NCBI GenBank assembly: GCA_963680875.1
Contig: OY804578.1
Span: forward strand, 24,767,101-24,831,100
Length of the DNA stretch: 64,000 nucleotides
Source: Bathymodiolus brooksi
Lineage: Eukaryota > Mollusca > Bivalvia > Mytilida > Modiolidae
Direction of reading: 5' to 3'
Positions 27,201-40,400 of this stretch are shown here, piece after piece. The notes below the pieces were generated by a model. It saw only the letters and a list, made by a program, of their open reading frames with translations. It searched no databases and was not told the DNA's origin. Both the position numbers and the translations under genes were made by a program. Within the stretch, counting starts at the first letter, position 1. Every line of letters begins with the position of its first letter.

Positions 27201-30200
27201 GATTCTGGTTACCCCTTTGGTATCTTTTGGCTAGTGGCGGATTCTGGTTACCCCTTTGGTATCTTTTGGCCTGTGATGGATTCTGGTTACCCCTTTGGTA
27301 TCTTTTGGCCTGTGATGGATTCTGGTTACCCCTTTGGTATATTTTGGCTAGTGACAGATTCTGGTTACCCCTTTGGTATCTTTTGGCCTGTGATAGATTC
27401 TGGTTACCCCTTTGGTATCTTTTGGCTAGTGACAGATTCTGGTTACCCTTTTGGTATCTTTTGGCCTGTGAAGGATTCTGGTTACCCCTTTGGTATCTTT
27501 TAGCCTGTGATGGATTCTGGTTACCCCTTTGGTATCTTTTGGCCTGTGATGGATTCTGGTTACCCCTTTGGTATCTTTTGGCTAGTGACGGATTCTGGTT
27601 ACCCCTTTGGTATCTTTTGGCCTGTGATAGATTCTTGTTACCCCTTTGGTATCTTTTGGCTAGTGACAGATTCTGGTTACCCTCTTGGTATCTTTTGGCC
27701 TGTGATGGATTCTGGTTACCCCTTTGGTATCTTTTGGCCTGTGATGGATTCCGGTTACCCCTTTGGTATCTTTTGGCCTGTGATGGATTCTGGTTACCCC
27801 TTTGGTATCTTTTGGCTAGTGACAGATTCTGGTTACCCTTTTGGTATCTTTTGGCCTGTGATGGATTCTGGTTACCCTTTTGGTATCTTTTGGCCTGTGA
27901 TGGATTCTGGTTACCCCTTTGGTATCTTTTGGCCTGTGATGGATTCTGGTTACCCCTTTGGTATCTTTTGGCTAGTGACGGATTCTGGTTACCCCTTTGG
28001 TATCTTTTGGCCTGTGATAGATTCTTGTTACCCCTTTGGTATCTTTTGGCTAGTGACAGATTCTGGTTACCCTCTTGGTATCGTTTGGCCTGTGATGGAT
28101 TCTGGTTACCCCTTTGGTATCTTTTGACTAGTGACAGATTCTGGTTACCCTTTTGGTATCTTTTGGCCTGTGATGGATTCTGGTTACCCCTTTGGTATCT
28201 TTTGGCCTGTGATAGATTCTGGTTACCCCTTTGGTATCTTTTGGCTAGTGACAGATTCTGGTTATCCTCTTGGTATCTTTTGGCCTGTGATGGATTCTGG
28301 TTACCCCTTTGGTATCTTTTGGCTAGTGACGGATTCTGGTTACCCCTTTGGTATCTTTTGGCTAGTGACATATTCTGGTTACCCTCTTGATATCTTTTGG
28401 CCTGTGATGGATTCTGGTTACCCCTTTGGTATCTTTTGGCTAGTGACGGATTCTGGTTACCCCTTTGGTATCTTTTGGCTAGTGACGGATTCTGGTTACC
28501 CCTTTGGTATCTTTTGGCCTGTCATGGATTCTGGTTACCCCTTTGGTATCTTTTGGCCTGTGACGGATTCTGGTTACCCCTTTGGTATCTTTTGGCCTGT
28601 GATGGATTCTGGTTACCCTTTGGTATCTTTTGGCTAGTGGCGGATTCTGGTTACCACTTTGGTATCTTTTGGCCTGTGATGGATTCTGGTTACCCCTTTG
28701 GTATCTTTTGGCCTGTGACATATTCTGGTTACCCTCTTGGTATCTTTGGGCCTGTGATGGATTCTGGTTACCCCTTTGGTATCTGTTGGCCTGTGATGGA
28801 TTCTGGTTACCACTTTGGTATCTTTTGGCTAGTGACAGATTCTGGTTACCCCTTTGGTATCTTTTGGCCTGTGATAGATTCTGGTTACCCCTTTGGTATC
28901 TTTTGGCTAGTGACAGATTCTGGTTACCCCTTTGGTATCTTTTGGCCTGTGATGGATTCTGGTTACCCCTTTGGTATCTTTTGGCCTGTGATGGATTCTA
29001 GTTACCCCTTTGGTATCTTTTGGCTAGTCACGGATTCTGGTTACCCCTTTGGTATCTTTTGGCTAGTGACGGATTCTGGTTACCCCTTTGGTATCTTTTG
29101 GCCTGTGATGGATTCTGGTTACCCCTTTGGTATCTTTTGGCCTGTGATGGATTCTGGTTAACCCTTTGGTATCTGTTGGCTAGTGGCGGATTCTGGTTAC
29201 CACTTTGGTATCTTTTGGCCTGTGATGGATTCTGGTTACCCCTTTGGTATCTTTTGGCTAGTGGCGGATTCTGGTTACCACTTTGGTATCTTTTGGCCTG
29301 TGATGGATTCTGGTTACCCCTTTGGTATCTTTTGGCTAGTGACAGATTCTGGTTACCCTTTTGGTATCTTTTGGCTAGTGACAGATTCTGGTTACCCCTT
29401 TGGTATCTTTTGGCCTGTGATGGATTCTGGTTACCCCTTTGGTATCTTTTGGCCTGTGATGGATTCTGGTTACCCCTTTGGTATCTTTTGGCTAGTGGCG
29501 GATTCTGGTTACCCCTTTGGTATCTTTTGGCCTGTGATGGATTCTGGTTACCCCTTTGGTATCTTTTGGCCTGTGATGGATTCTGGTTACCCCTTTGGTA
29601 TATTTTGGCTAGTGACAGATTCTGGTTACCCCTTTGGTATCTTTTGGCCTGTGATAGATTCTGGTTACCCCTTTGGTATCTTTTGGCTAGTGACAGATTC
29701 TGGTTACCCTTTTGGTATCTTTTGGCCTGTGAAGGATTCTGGTTACCCCTTTGGTATCTTTTAGCCTGTGATGGATTCTGGTTACCCCTTTGGTATCTTT
29801 TGGCCTGTGATGGATTCTGGTTACCCCTTTGGTATCTTTTGGCTAGTGACGGATTCTGGTTACCCCTTTGGTATCTTTTGGCCTGTGATAGATTCTTGTT
29901 ACCCCTTTGGTATCTTTTGGCTAGTGACAGATTCTGGTTACCCTCTTGGTATCTTTTGGCCTGTGATGGATTCTGGTTACCCCTTTGGTATCTTTTGGCC
30001 TGTGATGGATTCCGGTTACCCCTTTGGTATCTTTTGGCCTGTGATGGATTCTGGTTACCCCTTTGGTATCTTTTGGCTAGTGACAGATTCTGGTTACCCT
30101 TTTGGTATCTTTTGGCCTGTGATGGATTCTGGTTACCCTTTTGGTATCTTTTGGCCTGTGATGGATTCTGGTTACCCCTTTGGTATCTTTTGGCCTGTGA

Positions 30201-30343
30201 TGGATTCTGGTTACCCCTTTGGTATCTTTTGGCTAGTGACGGATTCTGGTTACCCCTTTGGTATCTTTTGGCCTGTGATAGATTCTTGTTACCCCTTTGG
30301 TATCTTTTGGCTAGTGACAGATTCTGGTTACCCTCTTGGTATC
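24259..30343 (+). repeat. First copy of a 6.1-kb segment repeated at offset 7,091 bp
   Basis: Every diagnostic unit from 24269 to 30340 recurs 7,091 bp downstream, at 31360 to 37431. Translated frames over a 1.67-kb stretch (26720-28390 against 33811-35481) differ at one codon only, a G to T change near 34910. The match fails left of about 24259 and right of about 30343. The segment also contains the second copy of the 3,894-bp duplication. Confidence 0.85.
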
Positions 30344-31349
30344 TTTTGACCTGTGATGGATTCTGGTTACCCCTTTGGTATCTTTTGGCCTGTGACATAT
30401 TCTGGTTACCCTCTTGGTATCTTTGGGCCTGTGATGGATTCTGGTTACCCCTTTGGTATCTGTTGGCCTGTGATGGATTCTGGTTACCACTTTGGTATCT
30501 TTTGGCTAGTGACAGATTCTGGTTACCCCTTTGGTATCTTTTGGCCTGTGATGGATTCTGGTTACCACTTTGGTATCTTTTGGCTAGTGACAGATTCTGG
30601 TTACCCTTTTGGTATCTTTTGGCCTGTGATGGATTCTGGTTACCCCTTTGGTATCTTTTGGCCTGTGAAGGATTCTGGTTACCCCTTTGGTATCTTTTGG
30701 CCTGTGATGGATTCTGGTTACCCCTTTGGTATCTTTTGACTAGTGACAGATGCTGGTTACCCTCTTGATATCTTTTGGCCTGTGATGGATTCTGGTTACC
30801 CCTTTGGTATCTTTTGGCTAGTGACGGATTCTGGTTACCCCTTTGGTATCTTTTGGCTAGTGACGGATTCTGGTTACCCCTTTGGTATCTTTTGGCCTGT
30901 CATGGATTCTTGTTACCCCTTTGGTATCTTTTGGCCTGTGAAGGATTCTGGTTACCCCTTTGGTATCTTTTGGCCTGTGATAGATTCTAATTACCCCTTT
31001 GGTATCTTTTGGCCTGTGATAGATTCTGGTTACCCTCTTGGTATCTTTTGGGCTGTGATGGATTCTGGTTACCCCTTTGGTATCTTTTGGCCTGTGGTAG
31101 ATTCTGGTTACCCTTTTGGTATCTTTTGGCTAGTGACAGATTCTGGTTACCCCTTTGGTATCTTTTGGCCTGTGATGGATTCTGGTTACCCCTTTGGTAT
31201 CTTTTGGCCTGTGATGGATTCTGGTTACCCCTTTGGTATCTTTTGGCTAGTGACAGATTCTGGTTACCCTTTTGGTATCTTTTGTCCTGTGATGGATTCT
31301 TGTTACCCCTTTGGTATCTTTTGGCTAGTGACAGATTCTAGTTACCCTC

Positions 31350-34300
31350 TTGGTATCTTTTGGCCTGTGATGGATTCTGGTTACCCCTTTGGTATCTTTT
31401 GGCCTGTGATGGATTCTGGTTACCCCTTTGGTATCTTTCGGCCTGTGATGGATTCTGGTTACCCCCTTGGTATCTTTTGGCCTGTGATGGATTCTGGTTA
31501 CCCCTTTGGTATCTTTTGGCCTGTGATGGATTCTGGTTACCCCTTTGGTATCTTTTGGCCTGTGACAGATTCTGGTTACCCTTTTGGTATCTTTTGGCTA
31601 GTGACAGATTCTGGTTACCCTTTTGGTATCTTTTGGCCTGTGATGGATTCTGGTTACCCCTTTGGTATCTTTTGGCCTGTGATGGATTCTGGTTACCCCT
31701 TTGGTATCTTTTGGCCTGTGATGGATTCTGGTTACCACTTTGGTATCTTTTGGCCTGTGATGGATTCTTGTTACCCCTTTGGTATCTTTTGGCTAGTGAC
31801 AGATTCTGGTTACCCCTTTGGTATCTTTTGGCTAGTGACAGATTCTGGTTACCCCTTTGGTATCTTTTGGCCTGTGATGGATTCTGGTTACCCCTTTGGT
31901 ATCTTTTGGCCTGTGATGGATTCTGGTTACCCCTTTGGTATCTTTTGGCCTGTGATGGATTCTGGTTAACCTTTTGGTATCTTTTGGCTAGTGACAGATT
32001 CTGGTTACCCTTTTGGTATCTTTTGGCCTGTGATGGATTCTGATTACCCCTTTGGTATATTTTGGCCTGTGATGGATTCTGATTACCCCTTTGGTATCTT
32101 TTGGCTAGTGACAGATTCTTGTTACCCTTTTGGTATCTTTTGGCCTGTGATGGATTCTGGTTACCCCTTTGGTATCTTTTGGCCTGTGATGGATTCTGGT
32201 TACCCCTTTGGTATCTTTTGGCTAGTGACAGATTCTGGTTACCCTTTTGGTATCTTTTGGCCTGTGATGGATTCTGGTTACCCCTTTGGTATCTTTTGGC
32301 CTGTGATGGATTCTGGTTACCCCTTTGGTATCTTTTGGCCTGTGATGGATTCTGGTTACCCCTTTGGTATCTTTTGGCCTGTGATGGATTACCCCTTTGG
32401 TATCTTTTGGCTAGTGACAGATTCTGGTTACCCTTTTGGTATCTTTTGGCCTGTGATGGATTCTGGTTACCCCTTTGGTATCTTTTGGCCTGTGAAGGAT
32501 TCTGGTTACCCCTTTGGTATCTTTTGGCCTGTGATGGATTCTGGTTACCCCTTTGGTATCTTTTGGCTAGTGGCGGATTCTGGTTACCACTTTGGTATCT
32601 TTTGGCCTGTGATGGATTCTGGTTACCCCTTTGGTATCTTTTGGCTAGTGACAGATTCTGGTTACCCTTTTGGTATCTTTTGGCTAGTGACAGATTCTGG
32701 TTACCCCTTTGGTATCTTTTGGCCTGTGATGGATTCTGGTTACCCCTTTGGTATCTTTTGGCCTGTGATGGATTCTGGTTACCCCTTTGGTATCTTTTGG
32801 CCTGTGATGGATTCTGGTTACCCCTTTGGTATCTTTTGACTAGTGACAGATGCTGGTTACCCTTTTGGTATCTTTTGGCCTGTGATGGATTCTGGTTACC
32901 CCTTTGGTATCTTTTGGCTAGTGACAGATTCTGGTTACCCTTTTGGTATCTTTTGGCTAGTGACAGATTCTAGTTACCCTTTTGGTATCTTTTGGCCTGT
33001 GATGGATTCTGATTACCCCTTTGGTGTATTTTGGCCTGTGATGGATTCTGGTTACCCCTTTGGTATCTTTTGGCTAGTGACAGATTCTTGTTACCCTTTT
33101 GGTATCTTTTGGCCTGTGATGGATTCTGGTTACCCCTTTGGTATCTTTTGGCCTGTGATGGATTCTGGTTACCCTTTTAGTATCTTTTGGCCTGTGATGG
33201 ATTCTGATTACCCCTTTGGTATATTTTGGCCTGTGATGGATTCTGGTTACCCCTTTGGTATCTTTTGGCTAGTGACAGATTCTTGTTACCCTTTTGGTAT
33301 CTTTTGGCCTGTGATGGATTCTGGTTACCCCTTTGGTATCTTTTGGCCTGTGATGGATTCTGGTTACCCCTTTGGTATCTTTTGGCTAGTGACAGATTCT
33401 GGTTACCCTCTTGGTATCTTTTGGCCTGTGATGGATTCTGGTTACCCCTTTGGTATCTTTTGACCTGTGATGGATTCTGGTTACCCCTTTGGTATCTTTT
33501 GGCCTGTGACATATTCTGGTTACCCTCTTGGTATCTTTGGGCCTGTGATGGATTCTGGTTACCCCTTTGGTATCTGTTGGCCTGTGATGGATTCTGGTTA
33601 CCACTTTGGTATCTTTTGGCTAGTGACAGATTCTGGTTACCCCTTTGGTATCTTTTGGCCTGTGATAGATTCTGGTTACCCCTTTGGTATCTTTTGGCTA
33701 GTGACAGATTCTGGTTACCCCTTTGGTATCTTTTGGCCTGTGATGGATTCTGGTTACCCCTTTGGTATCTTTTGGCCTGTGATGGATTCTAGTTACCCCT
33801 TTGGTATCTTTTGGCTAGTCACGGATTCTGGTTACCCCTTTGGTATCTTTTGGCTAGTGACGGATTCTGGTTACCCCTTTGGTATCTTTTGGCCTGTCAT
33901 GGATTCTGGTTACCCCTTTGGTATCTTTTGGCCTGTGATGGATTCTGGTTACCCCTTTGGTATCTTTTGGCCTGTGATGGATTCTGGTTAACCCTTTGGT
34001 ATCTGTTGGCTAGTGGCGGATTCTGGTTACCACTTTGGTATCTTTTGGCCTGTGATGGATTCTGGTTACCCCTTTGGTATCTTTTGGCTAGTGGCGGATT
34101 CTGGTTACCACTTTGGTATCTTTTGGCCTGTGATGGATTCTGGTTACCCCTTTGGTATCTTTTGGCTAGTGACAGATTCTGGTTACCCTTTTGGTATCTT
34201 TTGGCTAGTGACAGATTCTGGTTACCCCTTTGGTATCTTTTGGCCTGTGATGGATTCTGGTTACCCCTTTGGTATCTTTTGGCCTGTGATGGATTCTGGT

Positions 34301-37300
34301 TACCCCTTTGGTATCTTTTGGCTAGTGGCGGATTCTGGTTACCCCTTTGGTATCTTTTGGCCTGTGATGGATTCTGGTTACCCCTTTGGTATCTTTTGGC
34401 CTGTGATGGATTCTGGTTACCCCTTTGGTATATTTTGGCTAGTGACAGATTCTGGTTACCCCTTTGGTATCTTTTGGCCTGTGATAGATTCTGGTTACCC
34501 CTTTGGTATCTTTTGGCTAGTGACAGATTCTGGTTACCCTTTTGGTATCTTTTGGCCTGTGAAGGATTCTGGTTACCCCTTTGGTATCTTTTAGCCTGTG
34601 ATGGATTCTGGTTACCCCTTTGGTATCTTTTGGCCTGTGATGGATTCTGGTTACCCCTTTGGTATCTTTTGGCTAGTGACGGATTCTGGTTACCCCTTTG
34701 GTATCTTTTGGCCTGTGATAGATTCTTGTTACCCCTTTGGTATCTTTTGGCTAGTGACAGATTCTGGTTACCCTCTTGGTATCTTTTGGCCTGTGATGGA
34801 TTCTGGTTACCCCTTTGGTATCTTTTGGCCTGTGATGGATTCCGGTTACCCCTTTGGTATCTTTTGGCCTGTGATGGATTCTGGTTACCCCTTTGGTATC
34901 TTTTGGCTATTGACAGATTCTGGTTACCCTTTTGGTATCTTTTGGCCTGTGATGGATTCTGGTTACCCTTTTGGTATCTTTTGGCCTGTGATGGATTCTG
35001 GTTACCCCTTTGGTATCTTTTGGCCTGTGATGGATTCTGGTTACCCCTTTGGTATCTTTTGGCTAGTGACGGATTCTGGTTACCCCTTTGGTATCTTTTG
35101 GCCTGTGATAGATTCTTGTTACCCCTTTGGTATCTTTTGGCTAGTGACAGATTCTGGTTACCCTCTTGGTATCGTTTGGCCTGTGATGGATTCTGGTTAC
35201 CCCTTTGGTATCTTTTGACTAGTGACAGATTCTGGTTACCCTTTTGGTATCTTTTGGCCTGTGATGGATTCTGGTTACCCCTTTGGTATCTTTTGGCCTG
35301 TGATAGATTCTGGTTACCCCTTTGGTATCTTTTGGCTAGTGACAGATTCTGGTTATCCTCTTGGTATCTTTTGGCCTGTGATGGATTCTGGTTACCCCTT
35401 TGGTATCTTTTGGCTAGTGACGGATTCTGGTTACCCCTTTGGTATCTTTTGGCTAGTGACATATTCTGGTTACCCTCTTGATATCTTTTGGCCTGTGATG
35501 GATTCTGGTTACCCCTTTGGTATCTTTTGGCTAGTGACGGATTCTGGTTACCCCTTTGGTATCTTTTGGCTAGTGACGGATTCTGGTTACCCCTTTGGTA
35601 TCTTTTGGCCTGTCATGGATTCTGGTTACCCCTTTGGTATCTTTTGGCCTGTGACGGATTCTGGTTACCCCTTTGGTATCTTTTGGCCTGTGATGGATTC
35701 TGGTTACCCTTTGGTATCTTTTGGCTAGTGGCGGATTCTGGTTACCACTTTGGTATCTTTTGGCCTGTGATGGATTCTGGTTACCCCTTTGGTATCTTTT
35801 GGCCTGTGACATATTCTGGTTACCCTCTTGGTATCTTTGGGCCTGTGATGGATTCTGGTTACCCCTTTGGTATCTGTTGGCCTGTGATGGATTCTGGTTA
35901 CCACTTTGGTATCTTTTGGCTAGTGACAGATTCTGGTTACCCCTTTGGTATCTTTTGGCCTGTGATAGATTCTGGTTACCCCTTTGGTATCTTTTGGCTA
36001 GTGACAGATTCTGGTTACCCCTTTGGTATCTTTTGGCCTGTGATGGATTCTGGTTACCCCTTTGGTATCTTTTGGCCTGTGATGGATTCTAGTTACCCCT
36101 TTGGTATCTTTTGGCTAGTCACGGATTCTGGTTACCCCTTTGGTATCTTTTGGCTAGTGACGGATTCTGGTTACCCCTTTGGTATCTTTTGGCCTGTGAT
36201 GGATTCTGGTTACCCCTTTGGTATCTTTTGGCCTGTGATGGATTCTGGTTAACCCTTTGGTATCTGTTGGCTAGTGGCGGATTCTGGTTACCACTTTGGT
36301 ATCTTTTGGCCTGTGATGGATTCTGGTTACCCCTTTGGTATCTTTTGGCTAGTGGCGGATTCTGGTTACCACTTTGGTATCTTTTGGCCTGTGATGGATT
36401 CTGGTTACCCCTTTGGTATCTTTTGGCTAGTGACAGATTCTGGTTACCCTTTTGGTATCTTTTGGCTAGTGACAGATTCTGGTTACCCCTTTGGTATCTT
36501 TTGGCCTGTGATGGATTCTGGTTACCCCTTTGGTATCTTTTGGCCTGTGATGGATTCTGGTTACCCCTTTGGTATCTTTTGGCTAGTGGCGGATTCTGGT
36601 TACCCCTTTGGTATCTTTTGGCCTGTGATGGATTCTGGTTACCCCTTTGGTATCTTTTGGCCTGTGATGGATTCTGGTTACCCCTTTGGTATATTTTGGC
36701 TAGTGACAGATTCTGGTTACCCCTTTGGTATCTTTTGGCCTGTGATAGATTCTGGTTACCCCTTTGGTATCTTTTGGCTAGTGACAGATTCTGGTTACCC
36801 TTTTGGTATCTTTTGGCCTGTGAAGGATTCTGGTTACCCCTTTGGTATCTTTTAGCCTGTGATGGATTCTGGTTACCCCTTTGGTATCTTTTGGCCTGTG
36901 ATGGATTCTGGTTACCCCTTTGGTATCTTTTGGCTAGTGACGGATTCTGGTTACCCCTTTGGTATCTTTTGGCCTGTGATAGATTCTTGTTACCCCTTTG
37001 GTATCTTTTGGCTAGTGACAGATTCTGGTTACCCTCTTGGTATCTTTTGGCCTGTGATGGATTCTGGTTACCCCTTTGGTATCTTTTGGCCTGTGATGGA
37101 TTCCGGTTACCCCTTTGGTATCTTTTGGCCTGTGATGGATTCTGGTTACCCCTTTGGTATCTTTTGGCTAGTGACAGATTCTGGTTACCCTTTTGGTATC
37201 TTTTGGCCTGTGATGGATTCTGGTTACCCTTTTGGTATCTTTTGGCCTGTGATGGATTCTGGTTACCCCTTTGGTATCTTTTGGCCTGTGATGGATTCTG

Positions 37301-37434
37301 GTTACCCCTTTGGTATCTTTTGGCTAGTGACGGATTCTGGTTACCCCTTTGGTATCTTTTGGCCTGTGATAGATTCTTGTTACCCCTTTGGTATCTTTTG
37401 GCTAGTGACAGATTCTGGTTACCCTCTTGGTATC
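31350..37434 (+). repeat. Second copy of the 6.1-kb segment (offset 7,091 bp)
   Basis: Partner of 24259-30343, nearly identical along its whole length. One visible difference is CTATTGACAG near 34908, where the partner has CTAGTGACAG. So little divergence over 6 kb points to a recent duplication, gene conversion, or an assembly duplication. Confidence 0.85.
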
Positions 37435-40400
37435 GTTTGGCCTGTGATGGATTCTGGTTACCCCTTTGGTATCTTTTGACTAGTGACAGATTCTGGTTAC
37501 CCTTTTGGTATCTTTTGGCCTGTGATGGATTCTGGTTACCCCTTTGGTATCTTTTGGCCTGTGATAGATTCTGGTTACCCCTTTGGTATCTTTTGGCTAG
37601 TGACAGATTCTGGTTATCCTCTTGGTATCTTTTGGCCTGTGATGGATTCTGGTTACCCCTTTGGTATCTTTTGGCTAGTGACGGATTCTGGTTACCCCTT
37701 TGGTATCTTTTGGCTAGTGACATATTCTGGTTACCCTCTTGATATCTTTTGGCCTGTGATGGATTCTGGTTACCCCTTTGGTATCTTTTGGCTAGTGACG
37801 GATTCTGGTTACCCCTTTGGTATCTTTTGGCTAGTGACGGATTCTGGTTACCCCTTTGGTATCTTTTGGCCTGTCATGGATTCTGGTTACCCCTTTGGTA
37901 TCTTTTGGCCTGTGACGGATTCTGGTTACCCCTTTGGTATCTTTTGGCCTGTGATGGATTCTGGTTACCCTTTGGTATCTTTTGGCTAGTGGCGGATTCT
38001 GGTTACCATTTTGGTATCTTTTGGCCTGTGATGGATTCTGGTTACCCCTTTGGTATCTTTTGGCTAGTGACAGATTCTGGTTACCCCTTTGGTATCTTTT
38101 GGCTAGTGACAGATTCTGGTTACCCCTTTGGTATCTTTTGGCCTGTGATGGATTCTGGTTACCCCTTTGGTATCTTTTGGCCTGTGATGGATTCTGGTTA
38201 CCCTTTTGGTATCTTTTGGCCTGTGATGGATTCTGGTTACCCCTTTGGTATCTTTTGACTAGTGACAGATGCTGGTTACCCTTTTGGTATCTTTTGGCCT
38301 GTGATGGATTCTGGTTACCCTTTTGGTATCTTTTGGCTAGTGACAGATTCTGGTTACCCTTTTGGTATCTTTTGGCTAGTGACAGATTCTAGTTACCCCT
38401 TTGGTATCTTTTGGCCTGTGATGGATTCTGATTACCCCTTTGGTATATTTTGGCCTGTGATGGATTCTGGTTACCCCTTTGGTATCTTTTGGCTAGTGAC
38501 AGATTCTGGTTACCCTTTTGGTATCTTTTGGCCTGTGATGGATTCTGGTTACCCTTTTGGTATCTTTTGGCCTGTGATAGATTCTGGTTACCCCTTTGGT
38601 ATCTTTTGGCTAGTGACAGATTCTGGTTACCCTCTTGGTATCTTTTGGCCTGTGATGGATTCTGGTTACCCCTTTGGTATCTTTTGGCCTGTGATGGATT
38701 CTGGTTACCCCTTTGGTATCTTTTGGCTAGTGACATATTCTGGTTACCCTCTTGGTATCTTTTGGCCTGTGATGGATTATGGTTACCCCTTTAGTATCTT
38801 TTGGCCTGTGATGGATTCTGGTTACCACTTTGGTATCTTTTGGCTAGTGACAGATTCTGGTTACCCCTTTGGTATCTTTTGGCCTGTGATAGATTCTGGT
38901 TACCCCTTTGGTATCTTTTGCCTAGTGACAGATTCTGGTTACCCTCTTGGTATCTTTTGGCCTGTGATGGATTCTGGTTACCCCTTTGGTATCTTTTGGC
39001 CTGTGATGGATTCTGGTTACCCCTTTGGTATCTTTTGGCTAGTGACGGATTCTGGTTACCCCTTTGGTATCTTTTGGCTAGTGACAGATTCTGGTTATCC
39101 CTTTGGTATCTTTTGGCCTGTGATGGATTCTGGTTACCCCTTTGGTATCTGTTGGCCTGTGATGGATTCTGGTTACCCCTTTGGTATCTTTTGGCCTGTG
39201 ATGGATTCTGGTTACCCCTTTGGTATCTTTTGGCTAGTGGTGGATTCTGGTTACCACTTTGGTATCTTTTGGCCTGTGATGGATTCTGGTTACCCCTTTG
39301 GTATCTTTTGGCTAGTGACAGATTCTGGTTACCCTTTTGGTATCTTTTGGCTAGTGACAGATTCTGGTTACCCCTTTGGTATCTTTTGGCCTGTGATGGA
39401 TTCTGGTTACCCCTTTGGTATCTTTTGGCCTGTGATGGATTCTGGTTACCCCTTTGGTATCTTTTGGCCTGTGATGTATTCTGGTTACCACTTTGGTATC
39501 TTTTGACTAGTGACAGATGCTGGTTACCCTTTTGGTATCTTTTGGCTAGTGACAGATTCTAGTTACCCTTTTGGTATCTTTTGGCCTGTGATGGATTCTG
39601 TTTACCCCTTTGGTATCTTTTGGCTAGTGACATATTCTGGTTACCCTTTTGGTATCTTTTGGCTAGTGACAGATTCTGGTTACCCTTTTGGTATCTTTTG
39701 GCCTGTGATGGATTCTGATTACCCCTTTGGTATATTTTGGCCTGTGATGGATTCTGGTTACCCCTTTGGTATCTTTTGGCTAGTGACAGATTCTAGTTAC
39801 CCTTTTGGTATCTTTTGGCCTGTGATGGATTCTGGTTACCCCTTTGGTATTTTTTGGCCTGTGATGGATTCTGGTTACCCCTTTGGTATCTTTTGGCCTG
39901 TGATGGATTACCCCTTTGGTATCTTTTGGCTAGTGACAGATTCTGGTTACCCTTTTGGTATCTTTTGGCCTGTGATGGATTCTGGTTACCCCTTTGGTAT
40001 CTTTTGGCCTGTGATAGATTCTGGTTACCCCTTTGGTATCTTTTGGCTAGTGACAGATTCTGGTTACCCTCTTGGTATCTTTTGGCCTGTGATGGATTCT
40101 GGTTACCCCTTTGGTATCTTTTGGCCTGTGATGGATTGTGGTTACCCCTTTGGTATCTTTTGGCTAGTGACATATTCTGGTTACCCTCTTGGTATCTTTT
40201 GGCCTGTGATGGATTCTGGTCACCCATTTGGTATATTTTGGCCTGTGATGGATTCTGGTTACCCCTTTGGTATCTTTTGGCTAGTGACAGATTCTGGTTA
40301 CCCCTTTGGTATCTTTTGGCCTGTGATAGATTCTGGTTACCCCTTTGGTATCTTTTGGCTAGTGACAGATTCTGGTTACCCCTTTGGTATCTTTTGGCCT

